Source: a virus. Taken from it: 64,000 nt of DNA. The notes under the pieces are model-generated. The model saw only the letters and a program-made list of their open reading frames with translations. It made no database searches and had not been told where the DNA came from. The stretch lies in the IMG/VR virus record IMGVR_UViG_3300032157_000002, positions 1-64,000 of that record. One strand, written 5' to 3'. The translations under genes and the position numbers were made by a program. Positions 1 through 7,522 of this stretch are shown in pieces (position 1 is the stretch's first letter; every line of letters begins with the position of its first letter).

Positions 1-229
1 CCTTAACGCAAAACCGACGACGCTCCTCATGGGCAGCATAATCGAGCCGGCTGCCAACCGCCGTATCATTCGTAAAGCGCAGTTCCATCATGTGGCAAAG
101 GTAGTAGTGTGGCTCCTCCCAAATCCGGATTTCCCTCAGAAATGGAAAGGGGGGCTCCCCCATATTGTGGAGAGCCCGGTCAACCATTCCCTCCAGCGCG
201 CGCCGGATCAGGTCAACATCCCAGTCCAT
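1..229 (-). CDS. hypothetical protein, 3' end beyond the window
   Basis: An open frame starts at ATG 229 and runs off the left edge without a stop (76 codons visible, beginning MDWDVDLIRRALEG). It begins 2 nt after the stop of the gene at 232-459, so the two are probably translationally coupled. The visible part is rich in acidic and aromatic residues and shows no recognised domain. Confidence 0.6.
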   Translation of the reverse strand, partial: MDWDVDLIRRALEGMVDRALHNMGEPPFPFLREIRIWEEPHYYLCHMMELRFTNDTAVGSRLDYAAHEERRRFCVK

Positions 230-231
230 TC

Positions 232-459
232 TTAACCACCCATGCGCTGCGGCATGAAGATGGTCTCTTCCTGACTCGGGTCGAACGCCTTGATCTGCTT
301 GGCGCCCTCGCCATTCTTGCCAGGGTCATAGGCGGTGAACTTCTGATTGTTCACCAGATCATGAAACCGCTCCATCGCTTTGGCGACCGCTGCGTCATCC
401 TTGACATCCCACTCATAGGTGGTGTCGCCATTGTGGTCTGCGACTCTTTGGATCGGCAT
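232..459 (-). CDS. small hypothetical protein (75 aa)
   Basis: The gene begins at ATG 459 behind a clear GTGAAGGAGTAAAGTTC leader. The product is soluble and charged, with no transmembrane segment, Cys motif or family I recognise. It leads a short leftward unit with the partial gene at 1-229. The stem-loop at 544-573 lies just upstream. Confidence 0.65.
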   Translation of the reverse strand: MPIQRVADHNGDTTYEWDVKDDAAVAKAMERFHDLVNNQKFTAYDPGKNGEGAKQIKAFDPSQEETIFMPQRMGG

Positions 460-543
460 GAACTTTACTCCTTCACTTCATTCGCTTTTCGCGGTAAACA
501 TGGCGGATCGTCTGTCTCTCTTTTACATGGGCCATTCCTTTCC

Positions 544-577
544 AGGCCGGGACTCCTTATCGAGGCCCGGCCTTTTT
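544..577. other. stem-loop between genes
   Basis: AGGCCGGG (544-551) pairs perfectly with CCCGGCCT (566-573). Five T residues follow on the plus strand. The flanking genes are both leftward and no U-tract follows in that direction, so it is not a standard terminator for them. It is one of many similar intergenic hairpins in this genome. Confidence 0.6.
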
Positions 578-585
578 GCTGCTGC

Positions 586-1626
586 CTATAGCGGGGCGCC
601 AAAGCGCACCGGTTGCGCCTTCACCAGCTTGGGGGGCACCGCTGGCTCAGGGTCCTTATAGGGCTCGGCGGGCATCGCATCGCGCATCGTCCGACGCCAT
701 TCCACCCACAGCCGCTTCAAGAACTCCTTCTCCATATAACGCTGCGCCCGGCTCTTCAGATGGCCCTTGGGCAACTTGCCCTGGCTGTAGGCCTTATACG
801 CCTCGGTGGTCTTGGCAAACTGGCTGCCTTTGAGGATTTTTTCCGCCAGCGCGGCATAATCGCCGCGCTCGTTCTTCTCCTCCTCATATGCCCGGCGCGC
901 ATCATAGATTTTGCGATATTCGCCAGCCCGCCGCTTCACCCGGATCACCTCGCCGGTCTCGGCATCCTTCTCGGTCTGCTCGGTCTGGCTAAACATGATC
1001 GAGGTGCCGATATTCCAGACCACCGAGCGGCGCTGGGCATTGTAGCCACCGGCAGCCTTGGCCGCTTCATCAGCGCCCTTGATATTGCGCTGGCGCCGGC
1101 CATCGGGCATCACGGCCATTCCCATCCGCTTCCAGAGCTTTTGCACCGTGGCATAGTTCCACAGATTGCCGGTATTGCCGATCACCGCCGCCAGCGAGCC
1201 CGGCCCGACGCCCGGAATCTGACTGATCCACTCCATGATCGGCAGAGAATGCGCCAAATCCTCCAGCTCATTCTCGACCATCTCGCGATGCCGATTCATG
1301 ATGCGGCGCGCCTGAATCATCGGATAGGTCTCAACGATCGCGGTAAAAATCTGCGGATCGTCATAGCCCTCGATCAGGATGGCATCGACCTGCTCAGCGC
1401 TCAGCTTGGCGACCTTCTCAAACAGGTCCGATCCCGCCTTCTTGTCGCCAGCACAAATCCGGCGACACACCGCCTTGCCCTGCAAGGTCAAGGTCTTTTC
1501 GGCTTTATGCCATTGGGTGCGACGGCGATGGCGCTCGACAATCCGCTCGATGGTGGCTTCCAGGATGTTGCCTTGGGTGAAGTTCTGATCCTGGGTGTCT
1601 TTGGTTTTCTTGGCTCTTGGGGGCAT
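586..1626 (-). CDS. IS110-family transposase-like protein, C-terminal (HhH) part only
   Basis: The centre of this 346-residue protein carries IPGVGPGSLAAVIGNTG followed by a Lys/Trp-rich segment, which resembles the Transposase_20 (IS116/IS110/IS902 C-terminal) helix-hairpin-helix region. Further on, NAQRRSVVWNIGTS and a YRKIYDARRAYEEE helix occupy the place of the RALY...A..NP..FY part of that domain. The N-terminal 130 residues are basic and helical and show no DEDD catalytic domain. I see no flanking inverted repeats or duplicate ends. It could be a domesticated DNA-binding relative rather than an active transposase. No strong ribosome-binding site precedes ATG 1626. Confidence 0.6.
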   Translation of the reverse strand: MPPRAKKTKDTQDQNFTQGNILEATIERIVERHRRRTQWHKAEKTLTLQGKAVCRRICAGDKKAGSDLFEKVAKLSAEQVDAILIEGYDDPQIFTAIVETYPMIQARRIMNRHREMVENELEDLAHSLPIMEWISQIPGVGPGSLAAVIGNTGNLWNYATVQKLWKRMGMAVMPDGRRQRNIKGADEAAKAAGGYNAQRRSVVWNIGTSIMFSQTEQTEKDAETGEVIRVKRRAGEYRKIYDARRAYEEEKNERGDYAALAEKILKGSQFAKTTEAYKAYSQGKLPKGHLKSRAQRYMEKEFLKRLWVEWRRTMRDAMPAEPYKDPEPAVPPKLVKAQPVRFGAPL

Positions 1627-1719
1627 GGGCAGGTCTCGTTTGGGCTAGTCTTGGGGGAAGGAGGCGGCGCCATTGGCGTCATGGCCATCAAAGCATGTTG
1701 GGCGCCGCCAGAGGGAGGG

Positions 1720-2268
1720 TTAGTGAACGGCCGGCTTTTTCAGCGGGCCGAGCAGATTAACCATCCGGCCGGTGTGCTCACCGCCAGCGGGCAACACTCG
1801 CCGCTCGCCGAGCTGACGCTTGGGGGTGCCGGTCTCATCGGTGCTCTCGATGATCTCGGCCATATAGTGCAGCACCTCGCCGCTGCGATCCACCGCCAGC
1901 ATCATTTGCGCCGATTTGCGGTCGGGCTGCTCGCTCGGCATCCCCATTTTGCGCGGGTCGCCGGGCGGGCGCTGCACAAACCACACCTCGCTGATCAGCG
2001 CATAACGCTGCACATTGTGCTCGGCGAAATGCTTGGTCACGATGTTGAGGATGATCTCTTTGTCATCTTCACCTTGCCAGGGCGTGGCCATGAAATGCAC
2101 CTCGCCATTTGGCAGTTCGGCGATGAAATGCGGCATGCCCGGCCCGTCCTGGTCCAGCGTATCGCTGGCAAAGCTCCAGGCCTTCTCGGCAAGCTGAAGT
2201 AACGGCGACAACGCCGTGTCGGTCTGGGGATTTTCTGGGGGATTTGTCTTTTCTGGGGGATTTGTCAT
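1720..2268 (-). CDS. hypothetical protein (182 aa)
   Basis: The start at ATG 2268 has an AAGGAGAATAGCC leader. The N-terminus contains a short repeated peptide (KTNPPEN-like) that comes from a direct DNA repeat near 2226-2263. The remainder is a soluble alpha/beta-type sequence with no motif that I recognise. It lies between the XRE regulator and the IS110-like gene, all leftward. Confidence 0.65.
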   Translation of the reverse strand: MTNPPEKTNPPENPQTDTALSPLLQLAEKAWSFASDTLDQDGPGMPHFIAELPNGEVHFMATPWQGEDDKEIILNIVTKHFAEHNVQRYALISEVWFVQRPPGDPRKMGMPSEQPDRKSAQMMLAVDRSGEVLHYMAEIIESTDETGTPKRQLGERRVLPAGGEHTGRMVNLLGPLKKPAVH

Positions 2269-2323
2269 GGCTATTCTCCTTGATTTGGGTAGGCAGTTTG
2301 AGAGGATATCTCCTATTGAGAGG

Positions 2324-2590
2324 TCAATAATCGAAGATCAGGTCTCCAATCTCACCTCGGATAACGCCGATCACCTCGTCGCCGCGATAGACGAAGACAA
2401 GCCCTTGAGACTTGTAATATTCGACCATCTTGGTCTTGGTATCAAGCCCCATATCGCCGCGACTGGCTTCAAATCGGCGGATGGTGCTAGCGGAAATCTT
2501 GATTTGATTGGCTAGCTGCACTTGGCTGATGTCGAGCAAGGCCCGCGCGGCCTTGGACATCGCCGGGGACAGATTGATCCGCCGTCGCAT
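2324..2590 (-). CDS. XRE/Cro-CI-family helix-turn-helix regulator
   Basis: An HTH_3 domain occupies about residues 10-40 (ALLDISQVQLANQIKIS, then STIRRFE). It is followed by a short beta-rich tail (GLVFVYRGDEVIGVIRG) typical of small alphaproteobacterial XRE proteins of 70-90 residues. It probably binds nearby operators, because two perfect palindromes cover its own start codon and upstream region (2587-2626). No Shine-Dalgarno sequence precedes ATG 2590 and an in-frame TAG lies just upstream, so the transcript may be leaderless. Confidence 0.85.
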   Translation of the reverse strand: MRRRINLSPAMSKAARALLDISQVQLANQIKISASTIRRFEASRGDMGLDTKTKMVEYYKSQGLVFVYRGDEVIGVIRGEIGDLIFDY

Positions 2591-2626
2591 AATGAGATTA
2601 TGCTACTTTTGACGGAAACCGTCAAA
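2587..2626. promoter_or_regulatory. two adjacent palindromes, putative XRE operators
   Basis: GCATAAT-GAG-ATTATGC (2587-2603) and TTTGACGG-AAA-CCGTCAAA (2608-2626) are both perfect and both have 3-nt centres. The first covers the XRE start codon; the second overlaps the stop of the upstream gene. Their position suits autoregulation by the XRE protein, which is inference. Confidence 0.65.
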
Positions 2627-2927
2627 GGAAAGTGAAGAGGTCTGGCCAGATCACCGTCAGCGCCCAGAAGACGCCGGCCAGCACCGCAACAATCAGCACG
2701 CCGATCACCCACGGGCTTAGGTCGCGGGATGGCTTGGGTTCCAATGGGTCATAATGGGTCATAATGGTCTCTCCTCGCTCAATTGCCTGCTTGATCCGGG
2801 TGTGGCTCAAGCTCAAGGCAGCATGCTTGATATTGGCGTGCTGGTAAAGGCTCGACATCGTGCCGCGCTTGGAACAGCCAGCCACCGGGCAGCCATAGGG
2901 GCCGCGCCTACCCATCTTGTTCACCAA
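2622..2927 (-). CDS. C2H2 zinc-finger protein with C-terminal membrane segment
   Basis: The first 40 of 101 residues contain C-x4-C (CPVAGC) and, 11 residues on, H-x4-H (HANIKH), a classical C2H2 spacing. Residues about 72-95 form one transmembrane helix. An internal in-frame ATG at 2762 sits behind GAGGAGAGACCATT, so a 46-residue protein consisting only of the membrane part may also be made. The gene overlaps 2908-3213 by 20 nt. Confidence 0.65.
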   Translation of the reverse strand: MVNKMGRRGPYGCPVAGCSKRGTMSSLYQHANIKHAALSLSHTRIKQAIERGETIMTHYDPLEPKPSRDLSPWVIGVLIVAVLAGVFWALTVIWPDLFTFL

Positions 2928-3213
2928 GCCGGGCGCGGCGGTTCACCGCCTGAATCGCGCCTTGCAAGGTGCGCACTTCATCATCAAGGCTGTAATGCGC
3001 CAGCTCGGTCGGGGTAGGCTCGCGCAATTGGCCCTGCTCGGTGAAGATCGAGATCGCAGTGCAGCTCAAGCACAAGGACAATTCGCCGGGCTTGGGATCG
3101 CATGGCCCGCAATGATGGCTAAATTCCTGGCCGCAGCTCCAGCAGATCGAGGTCGGCATCGGCCAATGCTGCCGGCTGTAATCCGGCGTCGGTTTAACGA
3201 AACGGCTAACCAT
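2908..3213 (-). CDS. zinc-ribbon hypothetical protein
   Basis: The chosen start, ATG 3213, overlaps the end of the upstream gene by 8 nt (ATGGTTAG), which suggests coupling; a longer frame exists but lacks a signal. A Cys/His cluster (CWSCGQEF, HHCGPC, CLSC) at residues 20-50 looks like a zinc ribbon. The C-terminal half is helical and charged. The exact role is unknown. Confidence 0.7.
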   Translation of the reverse strand: MVSRFVKPTPDYSRQHWPMPTSICWSCGQEFSHHCGPCDPKPGELSLCLSCTAISIFTEQGQLREPTPTELAHYSLDDEVRTLQGAIQAVNRRARLGEQDG

Positions 3214-3478
3214 CCTCGCCCTCCCAATAGTCACCCTGGCAGGCATCGCGCGCCACAGAGGCGTGGTGGCCGCCAAAGAAGGAACAGAAGGCATTGAAAT
3301 GACTCAGCGCCCCAGGAACCGCCTGGGTCCGTCTGAACGGCCAATCGCGGTGCCACGTCACCATCTTCTTATGAAACAGTTCATTGGGGTGGTAATGGAT
3401 GCAATGGGTGCAAGATCGCGGTCTGGGGCAAGGGTTCTCATTTGCCAGATAGACCACATTATTCGTTTCATCGCTCAT
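3206..3478 (-). CDS. Cys/His-rich small protein (90 aa)
   Basis: ATG 3478 follows a GGAGTAGGGCACC leader. CTHCIHYH around residues 23-30 and later Cys residues suggest metal binding. It is the first of three coupled or overlapping leftward genes (3478 to 2622) that all encode Cys/His-containing proteins. Confidence 0.7.
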   Translation of the reverse strand: MSDETNNVVYLANENPCPRPRSCTHCIHYHPNELFHKKMVTWHRDWPFRRTQAVPGALSHFNAFCSFFGGHHASVARDACQGDYWEGEDG

Positions 3479-3529
3479 GGTGCCCTACTCCTTAGTTGGG
3501 TCACTCTGCGATGCCGCTGTCTGGGGATC

Positions 3530-3569
3530 AACCCGCCCTTTCGCCAGGATTAGGGCTTAAGGGCGGGTT
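3530..3569. terminator. strong stem-loop, possible terminator
   Basis: AACCCGCCCTT (3530-3540) pairs with AAGGGCGGGTT (3559-3569), a perfect 11-bp stem. A second hairpin, CCTCAC/GTGAGG, lies at about 3582-3597. Both are in the gap between the ParB-like gene and the Cys-rich genes. No long U-tract follows. Confidence 0.5.
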
Positions 3570-3588
3570 GTTGCATAAAGGCCTCACC

Positions 3589-3615
3589 TAAGTGAGGGTT
3601 TACCCCGAACGATAA
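3589..3615. repeat. 27-nt intergenic motif, copy 1
   Basis: The sequence here matches 32089-32115 at 24 of 27 positions (core GTTTACC.CGAACGATAA). Both copies are in gaps just upstream of leftward genes and next to a hairpin. This suggests a shared promoter or regulatory element. Confidence 0.55.
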
Positions 3616-3659
3616 CATCAGCTCTAGTAGTGTTGGTCGCTCAGGATAAACCTTCGCTC

Positions 3660-4646
3660 CTAGCGAAGCTGGTAGAGATCGCGATACTGGTTCTTGTAGA
3701 AGATCAGTAGCCCCTTATAGGTCGGCGTCTTGTGGAGGGTAGCGATCCGGCGCGCCTCGTTAAAGGCATCGTTTTCATGGGTCGCCCGCACCACTTCGGT
3801 CATCCGTTCCGGGCTGTAAATCTTGTCGGCCTCATTGCTGCTGGCCAGCAATGCGGTGGCAAACTTCCAGTGGTCGGAGCGGATTTGGCTGAGGCCGCAT
3901 TTGGAGATGAACTGCACGATCTGGTTGAACTTGGCCGTGCCATATTTCTCCAGAATGCGCAGCACCACACCGGTCGCCATGGTCTGATTGGCCTCCCAGA
4001 CATGGGCCGAGCCCTGAATCTGGCGCACCACATTCACGCCATGAGTGCGCATGATGCGCTCAGCATCCAGCACCAACTTGTCGCCAGCCTGCTTGCGGGC
4101 ATGCCACAATTCAAGCTGACCTACCGAGATGCGGTCCAGATTGTGACCAATGAAGCTCTGCGCCTGTTCGGTCACATCCTTCAAGGCCACGAACATCACC
4201 GGGATCGTCTTGATGCCCGGATGGGTAGCCGCAGCGACGGCGGTGTGCTGGCCATCGATCACGATCCAGCGGTTCTCGCTGTCGCGGGTCACCACCGGGG
4301 GCTTGAACTTGGTCCAATCCCAGCCCTCGACGATCTTGTGGATCAGGTTGATCGATTTGCGGCTCATATGCGAACGCTGATAGCGCCGGTCCACCCACAG
4401 TTCTTCGGGGCGAACTTCGATGGTCTGCGGTGGAACGGAGCTGATCTTATTAGGGATCGCATCCAGGCCTTCCAGGGCCTGGAGCTGATTGATCCCCGTT
4501 GCCGTTTGCGCGTCTTCGCGCAGCACGGCGGATTTGCGCAGCCTTTCCACGGCCGGGCGCAGCGTCCGGCCATTTCCCTTATCGCCGGTCTCGGGATCGG
4601 CCACTTTCAGGGCTTGGTCTTCTGTCTTCATGGTTGAGGTTGCCAT
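3660..4646 (-). CDS. ParB/Srx-fold protein (DGQHT type)
   Basis: The 328-residue protein has a central ParB-N-like core: WVDRRYQR near residue 85, then VIDGQHTAVAA near 130. The family normally has DGQHR; here Thr replaces Arg. The N-terminal 60 residues look disordered and the C-terminal 120 helical. It is unlikely to be a chromosome-partition ParB, because there is no ParA and no HTH I can identify. A 6-bp hairpin spans its stop codon. It is followed upstream by a second DGQHR protein at 5000-5893. Confidence 0.7.
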   Translation of the reverse strand: MATSTMKTEDQALKVADPETGDKGNGRTLRPAVERLRKSAVLREDAQTATGINQLQALEGLDAIPNKISSVPPQTIEVRPEELWVDRRYQRSHMSRKSINLIHKIVEGWDWTKFKPPVVTRDSENRWIVIDGQHTAVAAATHPGIKTIPVMFVALKDVTEQAQSFIGHNLDRISVGQLELWHARKQAGDKLVLDAERIMRTHGVNVVRQIQGSAHVWEANQTMATGVVLRILEKYGTAKFNQIVQFISKCGLSQIRSDHWKFATALLASSNEADKIYSPERMTEVVRATHENDAFNEARRIATLHKTPTYKGLLIFYKNQYRDLYQLR

Positions 4647-4649
4647 AGA

Positions 4650-5000
4650 CTAGTTCTCTCCTTCGCTGGGCACGGCCAGCTTACGATGGACTTTTTGAAG
4701 GGCAGACTCGATCAAAAAGCCGTGTTTGCCGCGTAACCATCGCTCCAAATCTTGGCGAAGCCAGTCATTTGCGATTAGGTCTGCGGCGACTTTACCCCGA
4801 CGACCGAGCCATAATTCGGCTCGATTGATCCGCCAAGTGTAGATTTCTTGATCGCCGGGCGGATAGGGCAAATCTTTTGTCCGGGTAACAGGGGGTTTCA
4901 CGGACAGGATTTCGATTTCGACCTCCCCCGAGGCCAGAACCGGGCGTTTTCCGCTGAAGAACGGAAATTGCTCGAAGGGATAGACAATCTTCGTTGCCAT
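4650..5000 (-). CDS. hypothetical protein (116 aa)
   Basis: The start ATG at 5000 overlaps the stop of the preceding ParB-fold gene (TGATG), so the two are coupled. The product is basic with several Trp residues (YTWRINRAELWLGRRG). I recognise no domain. It lies between the two DGQH proteins and may work with them. Confidence 0.7.
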   Translation of the reverse strand: MATKIVYPFEQFPFFSGKRPVLASGEVEIEILSVKPPVTRTKDLPYPPGDQEIYTWRINRAELWLGRRGKVAADLIANDWLRQDLERWLRGKHGFLIESALQKVHRKLAVPSEGEN

Positions 5001-5893
5001 CAGATCATCTCAGGCTTGAGCCCGGTCATTTTCACAAAAGCGGGGGGCTTAAAGGCCTGGATGGGGCGGCCTGCAACAAAGTGATTCCACGCATAGATCG
5101 AGGACATCAATGCTCTGACCGGGAGCGCATAGAGCTGCTTTTCTGACTGGCGCAGGCTGATTTCTCGGAGTTTTAGAGCCGGGTCATTCTCCTCATAATA
5201 GGGAATGCCATCGACAAAGACCCGGTGGAAGGCATCGGCCAGCTCGGCTTGGCCAACCAGATGTTTGCCGGCATAATGAATCGCCGCTAGCAAAGTAGGC
5301 CGCATTCCAACCGGTCGCTTAGGAAAGCGACAGGACTCCAACAGCAGCGGATGCTTGTCTACGACTTTCAAAACTTCCTGGTTTGAAGTTTTGAAAATTC
5401 GGAAGGACGGCGTTTTCCCCGCCGGCTTATCCATCCCTTGCAAGCCACGCAACAAGAGCAACCATTTGGCTGCCCCGCCAACGATGGTGGCATAGGGGAC
5501 TTCGCGCATGGTCAGAATGTCTGAGGCACGGCGCGGTCGGCCGGTGTCCACGACATTGACGGTTTCAACTGGAAGATTACGACCGACGATCGCTTTGAAA
5601 GGCCTATTTGCAAGCGTGCAAGCCTTCAAGCGATGTTGGCCATCGAACAATTTGCCCTCCGTATTGAAACGGATCGGATCGCCCGTGAACAGCCAATCCC
5701 CATTCTCCATATCGCGCCGATATTTGTCAACATCATAGGCATTCATCGGTCGGTTGATGATATTGGCCCGCAGATATTCGGCGGCCATTTCAGGGGTAAT
5801 GAGTTCGGTGGTCCAGACTGGCGGCGCCAGTGCTTCGCGCGGCAGGACATCGAGATCGGACCCGGATTTATCGGTCTCGTATTTTTTGGCCAT
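5000..5893 (-). CDS. ParB-like phage protein (DGQHR type)
   Basis: Residues about 45-110 carry the phage ParB-like signature: YRRDMENGDW, then LFDGQHRLKAC and VDTGRPRRASD. The C-terminal two thirds are helical. Such proteins of about 300 residues are common in tailed phages, often labelled ParB-like nuclease or partition protein, with a role in DNA binding that is mostly unproven. ATG 5893 has an AAGGAGAAAAGCC leader. Confidence 0.75.
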   Translation of the reverse strand: MAKKYETDKSGSDLDVLPREALAPPVWTTELITPEMAAEYLRANIINRPMNAYDVDKYRRDMENGDWLFTGDPIRFNTEGKLFDGQHRLKACTLANRPFKAIVGRNLPVETVNVVDTGRPRRASDILTMREVPYATIVGGAAKWLLLLRGLQGMDKPAGKTPSFRIFKTSNQEVLKVVDKHPLLLESCRFPKRPVGMRPTLLAAIHYAGKHLVGQAELADAFHRVFVDGIPYYEENDPALKLREISLRQSEKQLYALPVRALMSSIYAWNHFVAGRPIQAFKPPAFVKMTGLKPEMI

Positions 5894-5925
5894 GGCTTTT
5901 CTCCTTGATGGGTAATCGGAACTTC

Positions 5926-6390
5926 TCAGCTTTCCAACCGTTCTGTCCGGTAGCGCTTGAGAGCTTTGGCAAAGGCACCGCCCATGTCACCATTGGAGTG
6001 GTCGAGGAAATGGGTGGCGTCATTAAGGACCACACTAATGCCCATTTCAAGCACCACGCGGGTGATGTCACACCACATGGCCCGATATTTTGGGTGGAGG
6101 CGGTCCCAGGCGACCGGTTCGCGACCGGTTGGGTGATTGTTCTCCCAATAGTCAAATATAATACGTGCGGCCTCCTCGATCAAGACGGAGGGGAGGTTCA
6201 TTTGGCCTCTTTTTTGCCTGTTTTGCTCGGGAACGGCCGGCTGGGGATTTTTGCCTTGAAGAGGGGCTTGGCCTTGAGCTTGTTCTTGAGCCTTTCTGGC
6301 CCGTTCCTGCTGCTCCCGAATTTGCTGGCGCTGGGCGTAAAAGGGCGCGAAGGCAGGGTCTTTTTCCGGATGCGGGCCGTCATCGGGCAT
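5926..6390 (-). CDS. hypothetical protein (154 aa), overlaps an HNH gene
   Basis: ATG 6390 has a strong CACCAAGGAGGAGGAAG leader, the genome's usual type. Residues 1-60 are Gln/Glu/Arg-rich and probably coiled; residues 64-154 are a compact helical domain (LPSVLIEEAARIIFDYW). The first 193 nt overlap the HNH gene in another frame. A second possible start, ATG 6201, forms an ATGA overlap with the HNH stop and would give a 91-residue protein. Confidence 0.65.
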   Translation of the reverse strand: MPDDGPHPEKDPAFAPFYAQRQQIREQQERARKAQEQAQGQAPLQGKNPQPAVPEQNRQKRGQMNLPSVLIEEAARIIFDYWENNHPTGREPVAWDRLHPKYRAMWCDITRVVLEMGISVVLNDATHFLDHSNGDMGGAFAKALKRYRTERLES

Positions 6391-6860
6391 GGCTGGTCTT
6401 CCTCCTCCTTGGTGTTCCCGGCTGGTCGCTCACCGTGAAGGTTCGCTCCGGCCTTGGCTTCCACCCGGCGCAGTTTGGCGATCCGCGCCGCGTCACTCCC
6501 TAATCCGGTCAACCCGCGCTGGCTGGTCTTAAGCCGATTACAAGAATGGCACAAATACCATTGATTCCAGGGGCGATCATGGGTGACTCTGGTGGCCTCC
6601 GGACTGCCCCGCAATGGGATTTTATGGTCGCGGATGCAGTCTTTCCGCGTATGGATCAGGGTAGCGCAGCTTTGAAAGTTTCCGCAAGGGATTTTGATGC
6701 CATGCTGTTCTAAAAGTGTCCAGATGGCTTTCTCCGGAAGCCGGCGCCGGGGCGGCAACGCCTGGACCAAGGCAAAAAGATCGGCACCCTGGTTGAGCAG
6801 GATTTCGATCACCTCGGCCCTGGTCATGGCGCGCCGCTTAACCGGAGTCGTCTCACTCAT
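6198..6860 (-). CDS. HNH endonuclease, free-standing
   Basis: The HNH core is at residues about 60-110 (DHKIPLRGSPEAT, then WYLCHSCNRLKT), the C-x2-C...HNH form seen in phage homing-type nucleases. The N-terminal helical segment resembles an HTH (AEVIEILLNQGADLFALV). After about residue 155 the sequence becomes low-complexity Lys/Arg/Pro and overlaps the next gene by 193 nt, so this tail may be read-through rather than an evolved domain. Confidence 0.75.
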   Translation of the reverse strand: MSETTPVKRRAMTRAEVIEILLNQGADLFALVQALPPRRRLPEKAIWTLLEQHGIKIPCGNFQSCATLIHTRKDCIRDHKIPLRGSPEATRVTHDRPWNQWYLCHSCNRLKTSQRGLTGLGSDAARIAKLRRVEAKAGANLHGERPAGNTKEEEDQPCPMTARIRKKTLPSRPFTPSASKFGSSRNGPERLKNKLKAKPLFKAKIPSRPFPSKTGKKEAK

Positions 6861-6887
6861 AAGTCACCGCCATTACTTTTCTGGCTA

Positions 6888-7118
6888 TCAAGGGCCCAAT
6901 GGGCAGTGATAGGGGAGCCGCCAAAGTTCCCATGGGTGCATTAAACGCGTGGGCGGCTTTGATTGCAGGCTTAAGGCAGCGGGGGTGACGCCAGAGCCCG
7001 TATTATCCAGCATCACCCCCAGCCTTCCGGGCTTCATGGGCTCCGGACTCCAATCTCGCCATTTGCTTTGGAGGGTGTCATCGTTGCTATGGGCGAGATA
7101 TTTGCGATAGGCTATCAT
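6888..7118 (-). CDS. small hypothetical protein (76 aa), doubtful
   Basis: The start forms an ATGA overlap with the gene at 7115-7522, the usual coupling in this genome. Against it, the frame contains a stable stem-loop (GGGGGTGATGC with GCGTCACCCCC, about 6980-7020 on this strand) and has unremarkable composition. The region may instead be a structured leader or trailer. Confidence 0.4.
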   Translation of the reverse strand: MIAYRKYLAHSNDDTLQSKWRDWSPEPMKPGRLGVMLDNTGSGVTPAALSLQSKPPTRLMHPWELWRLPYHCPLGP

Positions 7119-7522
7119 GAGACGGCGGCGGTTTCAGCTTTTTTTGGCTTATGCTCCAGGCGATCGATGACGCTTGCCGCGATGCCCTCGACCATGACCT
7201 GGGCGATTTTTTTGGCGCTACCGTATTCGGTGGTGCCGTTTTCGTCTTTGGTCGCCCCGCCGAGCTGCAAGGACAAGGTGACGATCGCGGTGGCAACGAA
7301 CTCCACCACCGCCTGCGTGGCCTCGGCCAGCGCCGCCTTGCGCGCCTCAACATTGGGATAATTCTTGTTTTCCACCTCATGGAACACCCGGATAAAGACC
7401 GGGGCGATCTCCTTGTTTAGCCGGAAATAGAGGTTTTCGTGCAGGGTCTTTGCCTCCATCTGGCGTTCATGAACGCGCATCAGGAAATCCGCCTCTTCGA
7501 CTGTATAGCTTTCATCCATCAT
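7115..7522 (-). CDS. hypothetical protein (135 aa)
   Basis: The product is an acidic, mostly helical soluble protein (MDESYTVEEADFLMRVHERQ) with a C-terminal helix that ends in a Lys/Ala-rich tail. ATG 7522 overlaps the stop of the gene at 7519-7962 (ATGA). It lies in the recombination block, but no domain is recognised. Confidence 0.7.
   Translation of the reverse strand: MMDESYTVEEADFLMRVHERQMEAKTLHENLYFRLNKEIAPVFIRVFHEVENKNYPNVEARKAALAEATQAVVEFVATAIVTLSLQLGGATKDENGTTEYGSAKKIAQVMVEGIAASVIDRLEHKPKKAETAAVS

Noticed and set aside
586-1626. Complete IS110 insertion sequence
   Set aside because: No DEDD domain, no element boundaries and no second copy in the window.
613-2202. Long plus-strand open frame (529 codons) opposite the IS110-like and 182-aa genes
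   Set aside because: Shadow of two well-supported minus-strand genes; composition is His/Leu/Arg-rich and no ribosome-binding site precedes it.
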